Below are positions 39,786-49,181 of a stretch of DNA of 64,000 nucleotides, piece after piece (position 1 is the first letter of the stretch; each line of letters begins with the position of its first letter). The notes under the pieces were generated by a model that saw only the letters and a program-made list of their open reading frames with translations, did no database searches and was not told the DNA's origin. The translations under genes were made by a program, and so were the position numbers. Source of the stretch: Candidatus Proelusimicrobium tauri (GTDB lineage Bacteria; Elusimicrobiota; Elusimicrobia; Elusimicrobiales; Elusimicrobiaceae); contig DBYY01000009.1 in the NCBI GenBank assembly GCA_002311025.1, positions 186,001 through 250,000 on the forward strand, given 5' to 3'.

Positions 39786-41197
39786 ATATAAACCGTCTTA
39801 TATTTCCGGGTTTTTGGTTCGGCAAAAGTGACAAAGAAGAAGCCCTCAAACTTGCCCGCTTAGGTGTAGGCGGTTTTTGCCTTTACAACGGTTCTACGCA
39901 AGAGGTTAAAGACTTAATTGAAGAATTAAGGGCAAATTCCCCCCATAGATTATTAATTTGTTGTGATTATGAATATGGGCTTGGGCGCTGGCATAAAGAT
40001 GCACCTTTACTTGCCTCAAATATCTCTGTGGGTGCTTCTGACAGGGAAGATTTATCCTATAAAAAAGGTTATTTAACGGCTATTCAGGCGCGCGCTTTAG
40101 GAGTGGATTGGGTTTTTGCTCCCGTTGTGGATTTAGCGCAAGAACCAAATAACCCTATTGTTAATACCAGATCTTTTGGAGCAAACCCCAAAAAGGTCGC
40201 AAGTCTTGCCAAATCCTTTATGATAGGTCTTGAAGACGGCGGCTGCTTAAATACTTTAAAGCATTTTCCGGGACACGGTTCAACTACTATTGATTCCCAT
40301 CTTGCCATGCCCGTTTTAGAAAAAGATTTTAATTTACTTGAAGAAGAGGACCTTTTACCTTACAGATTGCTTATAACTAAAGCAGATTCTATTATGGTAG
40401 GCCACTTGAATATTCCGCATTTAGACGATAAATTGCCGGCTTCTTTTTCTAAAAAAGTAATACAAAACTATTTAAGAAAAGAAATGCGCTACAAAGGACT
40501 TATAATAACCGATGCTTTGGTTATGAAAGCAATAGGTCCTCTTGACCCTATTGACGCTTTTACAGCCGGAGCAGATATCTTGCTTTGCCCAAGTGAACCT
40601 TTAACTTTATTAGAACAATTAAAAGAAGTTGTTAAAGGAAATCCTATTCGCGCACAAGAAGCCATAAGCCAACAAGAAAAACTTATTTCCAAACTTTCCC
40701 TTATGCAGCCAATACCTTGCAGAACAGAAGAACCTTGTAAAAAATTAAATAAAGATATTGCAGAAAATTGTTTGGTTCAAAAAGGTTCTTTTAATCTAAA
40801 AAAAGGTGACAAAGTTTTTTACCTTGAAGCAGAAACTTATCCTGGCAAGGAATATCGCGCAAAAACTTTTATAAACGAACTTAAGAAACAAGGAATAAAG
40901 GTAGAACCTTATACTCCTAAAGTAAATAAAGAAAAAGTTATCATAGCGACTTACTCAAATTATGCCGCATTTAGCGGTCAAATAAATTTTAACCAAGAAC
41001 AAACCAAATTATTACAAAAAATTATTAACGAAAATAAGGAAACAGCCCTTATTTCTTACGGTAGTCCTTTTGTAGATAAAGATTTAAAAAACCTTACCTC
41101 CTTTATAATGGCAGGCTCTGCAGGTGAAGAATTTGAAAAGGCAACGGCAGACCTTATTTTAAACAACCTGCAAGCCAAAGGTAAAATGCCTTTTTAA
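39782..41197 (+). CDS. nagZ: Beta-N-acetylhexosaminidase, GH3 (NagZ-like)
   Basis: 471 residues. NTRSFGANPK, KHFPGHG and the nucleophile Asp in LIITDALVMKAI identify a GH3 hexosaminidase. The conserved order with murQ and anmK supports cleavage of GlcNAc from anhydromuropeptides in the cytoplasm. A C-terminal region of about 160 residues extends beyond the minimal NagZ domain. No signal peptide. Confidence 0.87.
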   Translation: MNINRLIFPGFWFGKSDKEEALKLARLGVGGFCLYNGSTQEVKDLIEELRANSPHRLLICCDYEYGLGRWHKDAPLLASNISVGASDREDLSYKKGYLTAIQARALGVDWVFAPVVDLAQEPNNPIVNTRSFGANPKKVASLAKSFMIGLEDGGCLNTLKHFPGHGSTTIDSHLAMPVLEKDFNLLEEEDLLPYRLLITKADSIMVGHLNIPHLDDKLPASFSKKVIQNYLRKEMRYKGLIITDALVMKAIGPLDPIDAFTAGADILLCPSEPLTLLEQLKEVVKGNPIRAQEAISQQEKLISKLSLMQPIPCRTEEPCKKLNKDIAENCLVQKGSFNLKKGDKVFYLEAETYPGKEYRAKTFINELKKQGIKVEPYTPKVNKEKVIIATYSNYAAFSGQINFNQEQTKLLQKIINENKETALISYGSPFVDKDLKNLTSFIMAGSAGEEFEKATADLILNNLQAKGKMPF

Positions 41198-41213
41198 TTG
41201 CTAAAATATAATT

Positions 41214-42077
41214 ATGAGTAAAGATAATAATATTCTTATTGCTAAATCAGCGGGATTTTGCCCAGGTGTAAAAAGGGCTATTGAGTGCGTTTTGGAACTT
41301 GAAAAACAAGGACACAGCCCTATTTATACCGTCGGTCCTTTAATTCATAATAAACAGGTTACAGATAGTCTTGAAGCAAAAGGTATTAAGGCCATAGAAA
41401 ATCTAAAAGAAGCAACCGATAAAAACGGGGTTTTGGTTATCCGTGCACACGGTATTACGCCGGCTTTTCAAAAAGAAATTATGGATCTTGGTATGAAAGT
41501 TATTGACGCTACCTGTCCGCTTGTTAAGAAAGTTCATAATGTTATCGAAGAATATGCAAAAAAAGATTATGATACTATTATCGTAGGCGACAGCAAACAC
41601 GCCGAAGTTATCGGCCTTATGGGGTATACCCAAAATAAAGGTATTGTGGTAGGTAGTATAGAAGAAGCCCAAAATTTACCTCCTTTTGAAAAAGTTAATG
41701 TCGTATCCCAAACAACACAAAAGGAAGAAACTTTCCTTAAAATTGCCGATATAATAAAACAAAAAGCAAAAATTTGTAATATTTCAAATACTATCTGCCA
41801 CCCTACAAAACAAAGACAAACCGAAACAACTAAATGCGCAAAAGATGCCGATTTGGTTGTAGTTGTCGGCGGACATCACAGTGCAAACACGGCGCGTCTT
41901 GCAAAACTTTGTTCGGATTTATGTAAAAATGTTATACACGTGGAAACTTCTGCCGAAATTGACCCCAAAATTATTACCAATAGCAAAAAAATATTTATCA
42001 CGGCAGGTGCTTCGACACCTATTTGGCTTGTAGAAGAAATAGCAGACTATATTAAAAAACTAAGGGAGAATAAATAA
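41214..42077 (+). CDS. ispH: 4-hydroxy-3-methylbut-2-enyl diphosphate reductase
   Basis: 287 residues. Cys16 (FCPGV), Cys101 (ATCPLV) and Cys195 (TICHPT) are the iron-sulfur ligands of IspH, the last step of the MEP isoprenoid pathway. The stop is directly followed by the pfkA ATG. It may share a transcript with the recycling genes and pfkA. Confidence 0.94.
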   Translation: MSKDNNILIAKSAGFCPGVKRAIECVLELEKQGHSPIYTVGPLIHNKQVTDSLEAKGIKAIENLKEATDKNGVLVIRAHGITPAFQKEIMDLGMKVIDATCPLVKKVHNVIEEYAKKDYDTIIVGDSKHAEVIGLMGYTQNKGIVVGSIEEAQNLPPFEKVNVVSQTTQKEETFLKIADIIKQKAKICNISNTICHPTKQRQTETTKCAKDADLVVVVGGHHSANTARLAKLCSDLCKNVIHVETSAEIDPKIITNSKKIFITAGASTPIWLVEEIADYIKKLRENK

Positions 42078-43178
42078 ATGAGCATCAATAGAATCGGTAT
42101 TTTAACTGCCGGAGGTGATTGTCCAGGATTAAACGCCGTTGTCCGCGCGGCAACAAAATATGCTTTAAAAAATAATATTGAAGTTTTTGGTTTTCAAAAC
42201 GGTTTTGACGGCCTTGTAAAAAATCAATTTCTGATTTTGGATGATAAAACCGTCTCAGGTATTTTAACAAGAGGCGGCACTATTTTGGGAACAAGCAATC
42301 TGGCAAACCCTTTCAATTATACTCTTGCTCCTTTAGCCAGTCCGCAAGAACCAAAAGATTTATCTGATATGGTTTTACACACACTTAAAACAAATAAAAT
42401 TGATGCTTTAATTGCTATTGGCGGAGACGGCACTTTATCAATGGCAAGTAAATTTATTGACAAAGGGGTAAGAATTATCGGCGTGCCAAAGACTATTGAC
42501 AATGATTTGAGCGCAACCGATTTTACTTTTGGTTTTGACTCCGCACTTGCCGTTGCAAGTGAAGCAGTTGATAGAATACACACTACCGCAGAATCTCATC
42601 ACAGAGTTATGATTGTGGAAACTATGGGGCGTTATGCCGGTTGGATTGCCCTTCGCTCTTGTATTGCAGGCGGCGGCGATATTTGCTTAATACCGGAAAT
42701 ACCTTACAACATTAACACTATCGCCAGTGCCATAGAACAAAGACAAAGAAGAGGTAAAACTTTCAGTATTATTGTCGCGGCAGAAGGTGCTGTTGATGAA
42801 ACAGGCAAAATGGCCGTTCAAAAGAAAGTAGAAGGTTCTACCGATCCTATCAGACTTGGCGGTATCAGCGGAATAATAGCCAATCAAATTGAAAAAATGC
42901 TAAATGTAGAATGCCGCGTTGTTGTTTTGGGACATTTACAAAGAGGCGGGACACCAACCGCTTTTGATCGCTGGCTTGCAACACGCTTTGGTGCAAAAGC
43001 CGTTGAGTTAATTTTAAAAGAAGATTTCGGCAATATGGTTGCTTTAAGAGGAACAGATATTATAAGCGTACCTATAAAAGAAGCCGTTGCCAAACTTAAA
43101 AGAGTAGACCCTAAAGGCCAAGAAGTTAAGGCCGCTTTAGAAGTCGGCACGAGTTTCGGTTCAGCCACTTTAGGTTAA
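42078..43178 (+). CDS. pfkA: 6-phosphofructokinase with mixed donor-site residues
   Basis: 366 residues. GGDCPGLN, GGDGT (115-119), PKTIDND (137-143), MGRYAGW and GHLQRGG are PFK motifs. The residue equal to E. coli 104 is Gly118 (ATP type), while that equal to 124 is Lys138 (pyrophosphate type). This combination belongs to the mixed-substrate PFK group, some of which use ATP; donor preference cannot be settled from sequence. It starts right after the ispH stop. Confidence 0.88.
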   Translation: MSINRIGILTAGGDCPGLNAVVRAATKYALKNNIEVFGFQNGFDGLVKNQFLILDDKTVSGILTRGGTILGTSNLANPFNYTLAPLASPQEPKDLSDMVLHTLKTNKIDALIAIGGDGTLSMASKFIDKGVRIIGVPKTIDNDLSATDFTFGFDSALAVASEAVDRIHTTAESHHRVMIVETMGRYAGWIALRSCIAGGGDICLIPEIPYNINTIASAIEQRQRRGKTFSIIVAAEGAVDETGKMAVQKKVEGSTDPIRLGGISGIIANQIEKMLNVECRVVVLGHLQRGGTPTAFDRWLATRFGAKAVELILKEDFGNMVALRGTDIISVPIKEAVAKLKRVDPKGQEVKAALEVGTSFGSATLG

Positions 43179-43197
43179 TTTTAAAGAGGAAAAATTT

Positions 43198-43947
43198 ATG
43201 GAAAGAATCAGTAAAGAAGAACTTATTTTCGGTTTACATCCCGTAAGAGAGGCCCTTAAAACAAAAAAACGTCAAGTAAGTGTCTTATATATTGTCGCTA
43301 ATAAAACCGCTTCAAAACAAGTAGAAGAAGTTATCCGTCTTGCTAAAACAAACAATGTAAAAATAAAATCTTTAGAATTAAGATTAATGGACAATCTCGC
43401 TTCAGGCGGTAATCACCAAGGAGTTATTGCAAAAGCAGAACCCATAAAAACTATGCGCCTTTCCAATGCCATTTACGAAGCGCAGGAAAACAAAAAAGAA
43501 CTTTGGCTTGCCGTTGATGAAATAACCGATCCGCAAAATTTAGGTTCTCTTTTAAGAAGTGCGGCCTGTCTTGGTTTCACAACAGTTCTTTTACCAAAAC
43601 ACAGAACTGTCGGTATAAATGCAACCGTTCACAAAGTTGCTTGCGGTGCTGTTGAAAAATTAAGAATTGTTGAAGTATCAAACTTAAATACCGCTTTAAT
43701 TGACTTAAAAGAAGAGGGGTTTTGGGTTTACGGCGCAGATATGGACGGCAAAAGTATTGTTAATTTTGATTATGCTTATCCTGCTGTTTTAATTGTCGGT
43801 TCAGAAGGAACAGGTATACGCCAAAAAACTTTAGAACATTGTGATGATGTAATAAGCATCCCGCAAAAAGGCGGCGTCAGCAGTTTAAATGCGGCTGCGG
43901 CCGGTGCTATTATAATGTATGATATGTTTGCTAAAAGTTTAAAGTAA
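43198..43947 (+). CDS. rlmB: 23S rRNA 2'-O-methyltransferase, SpoU family (RlmB-like)
   Basis: 249 residues with an N-terminal substrate-binding domain and the SPOUT knot motifs NLGSLLRSAA, LIVGSEGTGI and SIPQKGGVSSLNAAAAGAI. RlmB methylates G2251 in 23S rRNA; specificity here is inferred. AGAGGAAAAA precedes the ATG. Convergent with the phosphodiesterase gene, 24 bases apart. Confidence 0.85.
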   Translation: MERISKEELIFGLHPVREALKTKKRQVSVLYIVANKTASKQVEEVIRLAKTNNVKIKSLELRLMDNLASGGNHQGVIAKAEPIKTMRLSNAIYEAQENKKELWLAVDEITDPQNLGSLLRSAACLGFTTVLLPKHRTVGINATVHKVACGAVEKLRIVEVSNLNTALIDLKEEGFWVYGADMDGKSIVNFDYAYPAVLIVGSEGTGIRQKTLEHCDDVISIPQKGGVSSLNAAAAGAIIMYDMFAKSLK

Positions 43948-43971
43948 TTTGCTTTTTCCAAAAATAAAAAA

Positions 43972-44712
43972 CTATACGCCTTTGGGCAGGCGGTCAGATA
44001 AAATCTGCGGCAATTTTTGGGCCTCAATTTTAGTTTGAACTGCCTTTATATCATAAGGTAAGCGAAGTAAACGGAAAGTATTTTTTGTCGTGTCAAAAAT
44101 GCCGAAAGATGCCATATTGTTGGCATCGCGCGGCTGCCCGACAGAACCCGGATTTATCATATATCTTACACCCGGCATAAGTTTGATGGTAACATCTCGG
44201 CCGTAAAAGACGTCAACTTGTGGGATATGCCCTTCGCGATAACTCATAATAAAAGGAACATGGCTATGACCGACGAAACAAACATTTCCCTGCCATTTAG
44301 GCAAATTTAAAATGAATTGTTCCGGCGTTAAAAGATAATCTCTATACGGGTCCGTAAAAGAACCGTGCACCATAGAAAAATGCTCGCCGTTATAAACAGT
44401 TAAAAATTGAGAAATAAATTTTTTACTTTTTGAAGATAGATTTTTTAAAGTGAAAACCATGGCCAAATTGGCATATTCGCTAAACCAGCGGGAAAATTCT
44501 TTTTCGAACAAACAAATATCGTGATTGCCCATTACCCCAACAAAGTTTTTTAAATACATTAAAGCGCGTGTACATTCTTCGGGATTAGGACCATAACCGA
44601 TTAAATCCCCGCAAAAGGCATAGCCGTCTACCTTTAGGTCCTGCATTTTCTTTAAACAAACCTGCAGGGCCTCATAGTTTGAATGAATATCTGAAAAAAC
44701 GGCATATTTCAT
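43972..44712 (-). CDS. Metallophosphoesterase (YfcE/MJ0936-like)
   Basis: 246 residues. FSDIHSN, FCGDLIGYGPNP, GVMGNHD and VGHSHVP provide the two-metal site of calcineurin-like phosphodiesterases. Substrate unknown; related enzymes act on small phosphodiesters. It follows smc by nine bases and is probably in its operon. Confidence 0.82.
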   Translation of the reverse strand: MKYAVFSDIHSNYEALQVCLKKMQDLKVDGYAFCGDLIGYGPNPEECTRALMYLKNFVGVMGNHDICLFEKEFSRWFSEYANLAMVFTLKNLSSKSKKFISQFLTVYNGEHFSMVHGSFTDPYRDYLLTPEQFILNLPKWQGNVCFVGHSHVPFIMSYREGHIPQVDVFYGRDVTIKLMPGVRYMINPGSVGQPRDANNMASFGIFDTTKNTFRLLRLPYDIKAVQTKIEAQKLPQILSDRLPKGV

Positions 44713-44721
44713 ACAAAACCT

Positions 44722-47700
44722 TTATTTAGCGGCAGAGGAAGCCTCAACAAGTTGTTTTGTTTTAGCATCCTGCTCTTTTAAATTAAGCGATAAAACCTTT
44801 GACACACCGCTTTCTTCCATAGTAACGCCGTAAAGCATTTGGGCTGCTTCCATAGAGCGTTTGTTGTGCGTTACCACGATAAATTGCGTCTTGGCGGAAA
44901 ACTCTTTTATCAAATTAACAAAGCGTTCTACATTGGCTTCATCTAAAGGAGCGTCCGCTTCGTCTAAAATACAGAAAGGTGAAGGACTATGCGTAAAGAA
45001 CGCAAACAGCAAAGATACCGCCGTTAAGGCCTTTTCTCCGCCGGACATAGCAGAAATATTTAATAATTTCTTGCCGGGCGGTTGGGCAATAATTTCAATG
45101 CCGGTTTCAAGCAAGTTTTCAGGATCGGTAAGTTTAATTTCCGCCTCGCCACCGCGGAAGAGTATTTGATATATCCTCTTAAAGTGAGTGCGCACTTGCT
45201 CAAAAGTATACTTAAAGTTTTCTTTTGTTGTGGCATTGATTTTGGCTATTGCCGATTTTAAATCTTTTTTAGCATTTTGTAAATCTTCAATTTGTTTCTT
45301 TAAAAAATCATTTCTTTGGGTTAAAGCATCATATTCTTCCGGTGCGGTCATATTAACTGCGCCCATATTTTCTATACGCTTGCGCATCATTTTAACCCTT
45401 TCAATATCAACTTTTTTGCCTTCGCATTTCATTTGTGCTTCTTGGGGTGTGGTGTTCCAAGATTCAAGCAAAGTATTGATAATTGCCGTTTTTTGGCGAC
45501 GGTGATTAGTTAAATTGTTTTCCAAATCTTGTGCTTTTAAAGCAAGTTCGTTTGCACGGGTTTTATTTTTGTTTAAAGAAGACATCTTTTTGTCATATTC
45601 CGCCTTTAAAACATTTAAGTCGCCGCGCATTTTATTTTCGGAAGTTTCAAGAGCGGCCAAATTATCGCGACAGGCGGCAAGTTTGGCTTGGGAAGTAAGT
45701 TTTTCTTCCTGAAGGGTTTTTATTCTTGCCTCTGCTTGAGTTGTTTCTTCCGTGCGTTTGGTTTTGGCTTCAAGCAAAGTGGTCTGCTCGCCGGCAGTTG
45801 TTTTATAATCAAGTTCAATATTATTCTTTTTGATTTTTATTTCATAAAGTTTACTGCTGGCTTTTTCTATTTCTACTTTTAAAGTTTGTTCTTCTTGCTC
45901 TAAAGCGGCTCTTTTGGTGCGCAAGGCCTCGTGTTGTTTTTTTGCTTCTTCGTGTTGATTATTGAGGGCGGTTAACTGTTCTTTAAAAACATTAACATTT
46001 GCTTTGCGCTTTTCTATACGGTCTAAAATTTCCTGTTTATTTTTAACAATTTGTGCGCTTGTTTGTTCAAGATCGCTGAAAAGTCTTTGCTTATTGTTCA
46101 AATTATTTTGTAAAGAATTTTGGGCAAGGGCTTCTTCTTGGAATTTGCTTCTTGCGGTTTTAAGTAAATCTTCGGTTCGTGCCAAATCATCTATATTTTT
46201 AAGAGTTTGTTTGGCTAATTCTTCTTGTTCTTTATTTAATTCTTTTAATTCTTTTTTAGCGGATTCTTCTTCGCCCCAATAGGCTTCCGGCGATTTTACA
46301 TTTAAAGCGCCGGCGGAAAGCCAAAAACCGCAATTTACGCTGCCTTCCTGAATATCGGCAGAACCTAAAATACAGTCAACTAAAGGGCGGAATTTATCTT
46401 CGCAAGTAATTTTAGAAGATAGACCTTTTTCCCCTTTGCTTGCGGGAACGGCATTTAGAATGATAAAGCGACATCTTGTTTTGCCGTTTTTATTTAAAAG
46501 TTCAGCCGCTTGTTTAAAAGCATTTTCATCTTCACAAATTACGGAATCAAGATATTTACCGAAGGCCTCTTCAACGCCGAGTTCAACGGATTTATCAAAT
46601 TTAATATGCTTTCTAAGTGTGCCGAACACACCTGAGATTTTACCTTCCTCTACAAGTTTTGTGCCGACCCAATAGGGATTATTTTTGCCCTGTGTTTGTA
46701 TCATCTGCATTTTGGTATTTAGGGCGGCCTGTTTGGTTTTTAGTGAGGTTAATTTATCGTTCAACTCTTGTTTTTGGGTAAAGAGTTTTTGCCTTTGTTC
46801 TTCAAGTTTGGTTTGCTCTTGGCGCAAAGTTTCAACGGTTTGTTTTTTGTTTTCAAGAGAAGTTTTAATTTCGTTTAATTCTTTTTGGACTTCTTCTATT
46901 TGCACTTTTTGCGCCGTTAAGGAGCGTTCTAAATTGATTAAATTATTATTTTCGTGTTGGGCGGCAGATTCTTCAAGAGCGATTTTGCCGCTAAGTTCCA
47001 TTTCTTTATGGGTAAAGCCCATTAAATTATTGGTTGCTTTTTCAAATTCCTGACGGGCCTGTAAAATTGCCTGTTCATTGGCGGAAACTTGCTCATATTT
47101 TTTATTATATTCCTGCTCTGCCGGTTCAAGTTGTAAAGTAATTTCTTCCAGTTTCTTTTTTAAGTTATTTAAAGCGGGTTCAATTTCGCCGAGTCTGCTT
47201 AAACTTAAAGTTTCTTCGGATGCGAAATTTTTGAGCCTTGCCTGAAGTTCTTGGACAAGGTTTTCACAGTTTTGTATTGCGCCTTCTAAAAGACCGATTT
47301 GGTATTTATCTGTGGCAATTTTTTCGCTAAATTCGCTAAGTTGTTTTTGTTTGTGGGTTAAGTTTAAATCTAAAGCGGCGGTTTCACCTTCGGCGGCGCT
47401 GATGGCATTTTGTAAATCGCCTTTTTCGCGGACAATCGGTTCAAGTTCGGTAGCGATTTTATTTATTTGTTCTTCGTGGCTTTTAATATTTTCAAGGCAT
47501 AAAATAATTTCGCTTTCTTTTAACTCTTCGCGGTATTTTTGATAAAGACGCGCTTTGCGGGCCTCGCCGTCAAGTTTTTTAATTTGTTCTTCAAGCAAGG
47601 CAAGGGTATCGCTCAAGCGGGCAATATCCATATCCACGCGCTCAAGGCGCCTTACGGCTTCATCCCTTTTGGCTTTGTATTTGGAAACGCCGGCAACCTC

Positions 47701-48186
47701 TTCAAACATTTCGCGTCTTTGTTCTGGGGATGCCTCAAGCATTTGGTTCACGGAACCCTGGTCAATAATAGCATAACCTGCCCCTCCGATACCGGTATCT
47801 AAAAACATTTCGCGAATATCTTTAAGACGACAGGGAACGCGGTTTAAAAAATACTCACTTTCGCCCGAGCGGAAGATTTTACGTGAAACAGTAACTTCGT
47901 TAAATTCAACAGGCAATTTGCGCGAAGTATTATCAAAAATCATATTGACTTGCGCCATATTTAAAGGCGCGCGCTTTTTTGTGCCGTTAAAAATTATATC
48001 AACCATAGAACCAGAACGCAGTGCCTTCCAAGACATTTCGCCGATACACCAGCGCACAGAGTCTATAACATTTGATTTACCGCAGCCGTTAGGCCCTACA
48101 ATACAAGATACGCCCGGTTCAAAATTAAGGCGCACTTTATCTGCGAAAGATTTAAAACCGATTATTTCAATTGCTTTAAGATACAT
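44722..48186 (-). CDS. smc: Chromosome segregation ATPase SMC
   Basis: 1154 residues. Walker A in GPNGCGKSNVIDSVRW near the N-terminus, long coiled coils, a hinge around residues 510-650 (ISGVFGTLRKHIKFD and onward), and a C-terminal signature LSAMSGGEKAL with Walker B FCILDEADAPLD. SMC organises chromosomes with ScpA and ScpB, not seen here. AGGAAAA precedes the ATG. Its promoter lies in one copy of an 18-base repeat (48228-48245). Confidence 0.95.
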   Translation of the reverse strand: MYLKAIEIIGFKSFADKVRLNFEPGVSCIVGPNGCGKSNVIDSVRWCIGEMSWKALRSGSMVDIIFNGTKKRAPLNMAQVNMIFDNTSRKLPVEFNEVTVSRKIFRSGESEYFLNRVPCRLKDIREMFLDTGIGGAGYAIIDQGSVNQMLEASPEQRREMFEEVAGVSKYKAKRDEAVRRLERVDMDIARLSDTLALLEEQIKKLDGEARKARLYQKYREELKESEIILCLENIKSHEEQINKIATELEPIVREKGDLQNAISAAEGETAALDLNLTHKQKQLSEFSEKIATDKYQIGLLEGAIQNCENLVQELQARLKNFASEETLSLSRLGEIEPALNNLKKKLEEITLQLEPAEQEYNKKYEQVSANEQAILQARQEFEKATNNLMGFTHKEMELSGKIALEESAAQHENNNLINLERSLTAQKVQIEEVQKELNEIKTSLENKKQTVETLRQEQTKLEEQRQKLFTQKQELNDKLTSLKTKQAALNTKMQMIQTQGKNNPYWVGTKLVEEGKISGVFGTLRKHIKFDKSVELGVEEAFGKYLDSVICEDENAFKQAAELLNKNGKTRCRFIILNAVPASKGEKGLSSKITCEDKFRPLVDCILGSADIQEGSVNCGFWLSAGALNVKSPEAYWGEEESAKKELKELNKEQEELAKQTLKNIDDLARTEDLLKTARSKFQEEALAQNSLQNNLNNKQRLFSDLEQTSAQIVKNKQEILDRIEKRKANVNVFKEQLTALNNQHEEAKKQHEALRTKRAALEQEEQTLKVEIEKASSKLYEIKIKKNNIELDYKTTAGEQTTLLEAKTKRTEETTQAEARIKTLQEEKLTSQAKLAACRDNLAALETSENKMRGDLNVLKAEYDKKMSSLNKNKTRANELALKAQDLENNLTNHRRQKTAIINTLLESWNTTPQEAQMKCEGKKVDIERVKMMRKRIENMGAVNMTAPEEYDALTQRNDFLKKQIEDLQNAKKDLKSAIAKINATTKENFKYTFEQVRTHFKRIYQILFRGGEAEIKLTDPENLLETGIEIIAQPPGKKLLNISAMSGGEKALTAVSLLFAFFTHSPSPFCILDEADAPLDEANVERFVNLIKEFSAKTQFIVVTHNKRSMEAAQMLYGVTMEESGVSKVLSLNLKEQDAKTKQLVEASSAAK

Positions 48187-48227
48187 TAAATTTTCCTATA
48201 AAAAAGTTGGGCGCAAAGTGCCCTATT

Positions 48228-48245
48228 TATATAATACTAAATTTA
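48228..48245 (-). repeat. 18-base direct repeat, smc promoter copy
   Basis: TATATAATACTAAATTTA here is identical to 48839-48856. On the minus strand it reads as an AT-rich -10-like promoter element about 42 bases before smc. Confidence 0.55.
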
Positions 48246-48291
48246 AGTGTTTTTATAAAGAGAGGGAAAGACAATTTTGTATAGTAAAAAA

Positions 48292-48801
48292 CTATTCCTG
48301 CCAGTTAATTTTATGTTCTTTTAAAATTTGTCTGAAAATTTCTGAATCTTTACTACTCAATAAGTCTGAATAGACATAAGATTTATTATCTTTTGTTTTG
48401 AAAATGAAAGAATTATATTTACTATCAGTATCCATATTAGATAACTCACTAACTTTAGCATTAAGAAATGCATTCATATCCGCATTTTTATACATAACAG
48501 AATCTATCTGTTCCCAAGAAAATTTATTACCATATATTTCTACACCTTGAGAATTAACAACTAAAAGGACTTTCGGTTTAAAAAAACGAAATAGGAAAAA
48601 GATAATAATAGGTGTCTCTATTAAAATCATAAGACGAAAAGCAAAAAATATGGCTTCCTCTTCATAAAACCCGAAGTAAAATATAATGAAAGCAAAGATT
48701 ATTAAACCAAGTAGAGAGGCAATAGATGCTATCAAATTAACTATTTTATTTTGATAAAATTTTATTGTTCCATCAGGTAAATATTCTATTCCTTTATTCA
48801 T
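48292..48801 (-). CDS. Membrane protein of unknown function between promoter repeats
   Basis: 169 residues. Two membrane segments (IVNLIASIASLLGLIIFAFIIFYFGF; FRLMILIETPIIIFFLFRFF) are followed by a soluble PH-like beta domain (PKVLLVVNSQGVEIYGNKFSWEQIDSVMYK), resembling STM3941-type proteins. The gene is more AT-rich and uses codons less like its neighbours. It is bracketed by identical 18-base repeats, suggesting late insertion upstream of smc. Confidence 0.65.
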   Translation of the reverse strand: MNKGIEYLPDGTIKFYQNKIVNLIASIASLLGLIIFAFIIFYFGFYEEEAIFFAFRLMILIETPIIIFFLFRFFKPKVLLVVNSQGVEIYGNKFSWEQIDSVMYKNADMNAFLNAKVSELSNMDTDSKYNSFIFKTKDNKSYVYSDLLSSKDSEIFRQILKEHKINWQE

Positions 48802-48838
48802 TATTTACTCTCCGTTCTAAAATCTTGTTATTATTGAA

Positions 48839-48856
48839 TATATAATACTAAATTTA
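48839..48856 (-). repeat. 18-base direct repeat, second promoter copy
   Basis: Same sequence as 48228-48245, lying about 38 bases upstream of the membrane-protein gene in the same orientation. The region 48857-49026 beyond it holds no gene that I can support. Confidence 0.55.
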
Positions 48857-49026
48857 CTATAAGAAACAAACCCAAAAACCATTTTTGCTAGAATTTTGTG
48901 TTTGCTGGTGCTTGCCTAGTGAAGAACATCGCAAGGGTGGCAATACAAAGTTTGTGTCCACGACCCCGAGTATCCAAAGTTCAAAAAAATTAAAATTTGC
49001 TAAAAATTTACCGCAAAAATAAATAC

Positions 49027-49045
49027 CCCCTCGTCTTACGAGGGG
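49027..49045 (-). terminator. Terminator after tRNA-Ala
   Basis: CCCCTCG (49027-49033) pairs with CGAGGGG (49039-49045) with a 5-base loop; on the minus strand it is followed by a short T-rich run (TATTTATTTTT). It lies 17 bases beyond the tRNA 3' end. Confidence 0.7.
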
Positions 49046-49062
49046 ATATTTATTCAAAATTA

Positions 49063-49135
49063 TGGACCTGGTCGGGATCGAACCGGCGACCTCCTGCATG
49101 CCATGCAGGCGCTCTCCCAGCTGAGCTACAGGCCC
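49063..49135 (-). tRNA. tRNA-Ala (anticodon GGC)
   Basis: Minus-strand cloverleaf: acceptor GGGCCTG/CAGGTCC (one G-T pair), D arm GCTC-AGCTGGGA-GAGC, anticodon stem CCTGC/GCAGG with loop ATGGCAT (anticodon GGC), T arm GCCGG-TTCGATC-CCGAC and discriminator A. CCA is not encoded. Confidence 0.93.
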
Positions 49136-49181
49136 GTGAATATATTATAGCAAATAAAATTAAGGTTTAGCAAATTACAGA

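Noticed and set aside
41207..41212. TATAAT just before ispH as a leaderless promoter
   Set aside because: Only one base separates it from the ATG, so transcription would start inside the gene; excluded from the leaderless set.
44861..47802. Many plus-strand ORFs inside smc
   Set aside because: All are antisense shadows of the SMC coiled coils, with biased composition and no ribosome sites.
48857..49099. 80-residue minus-strand ORF near tRNA-Ala
   Set aside because: It runs through the tRNA and its terminator; such ORFs over tRNAs are artefacts.
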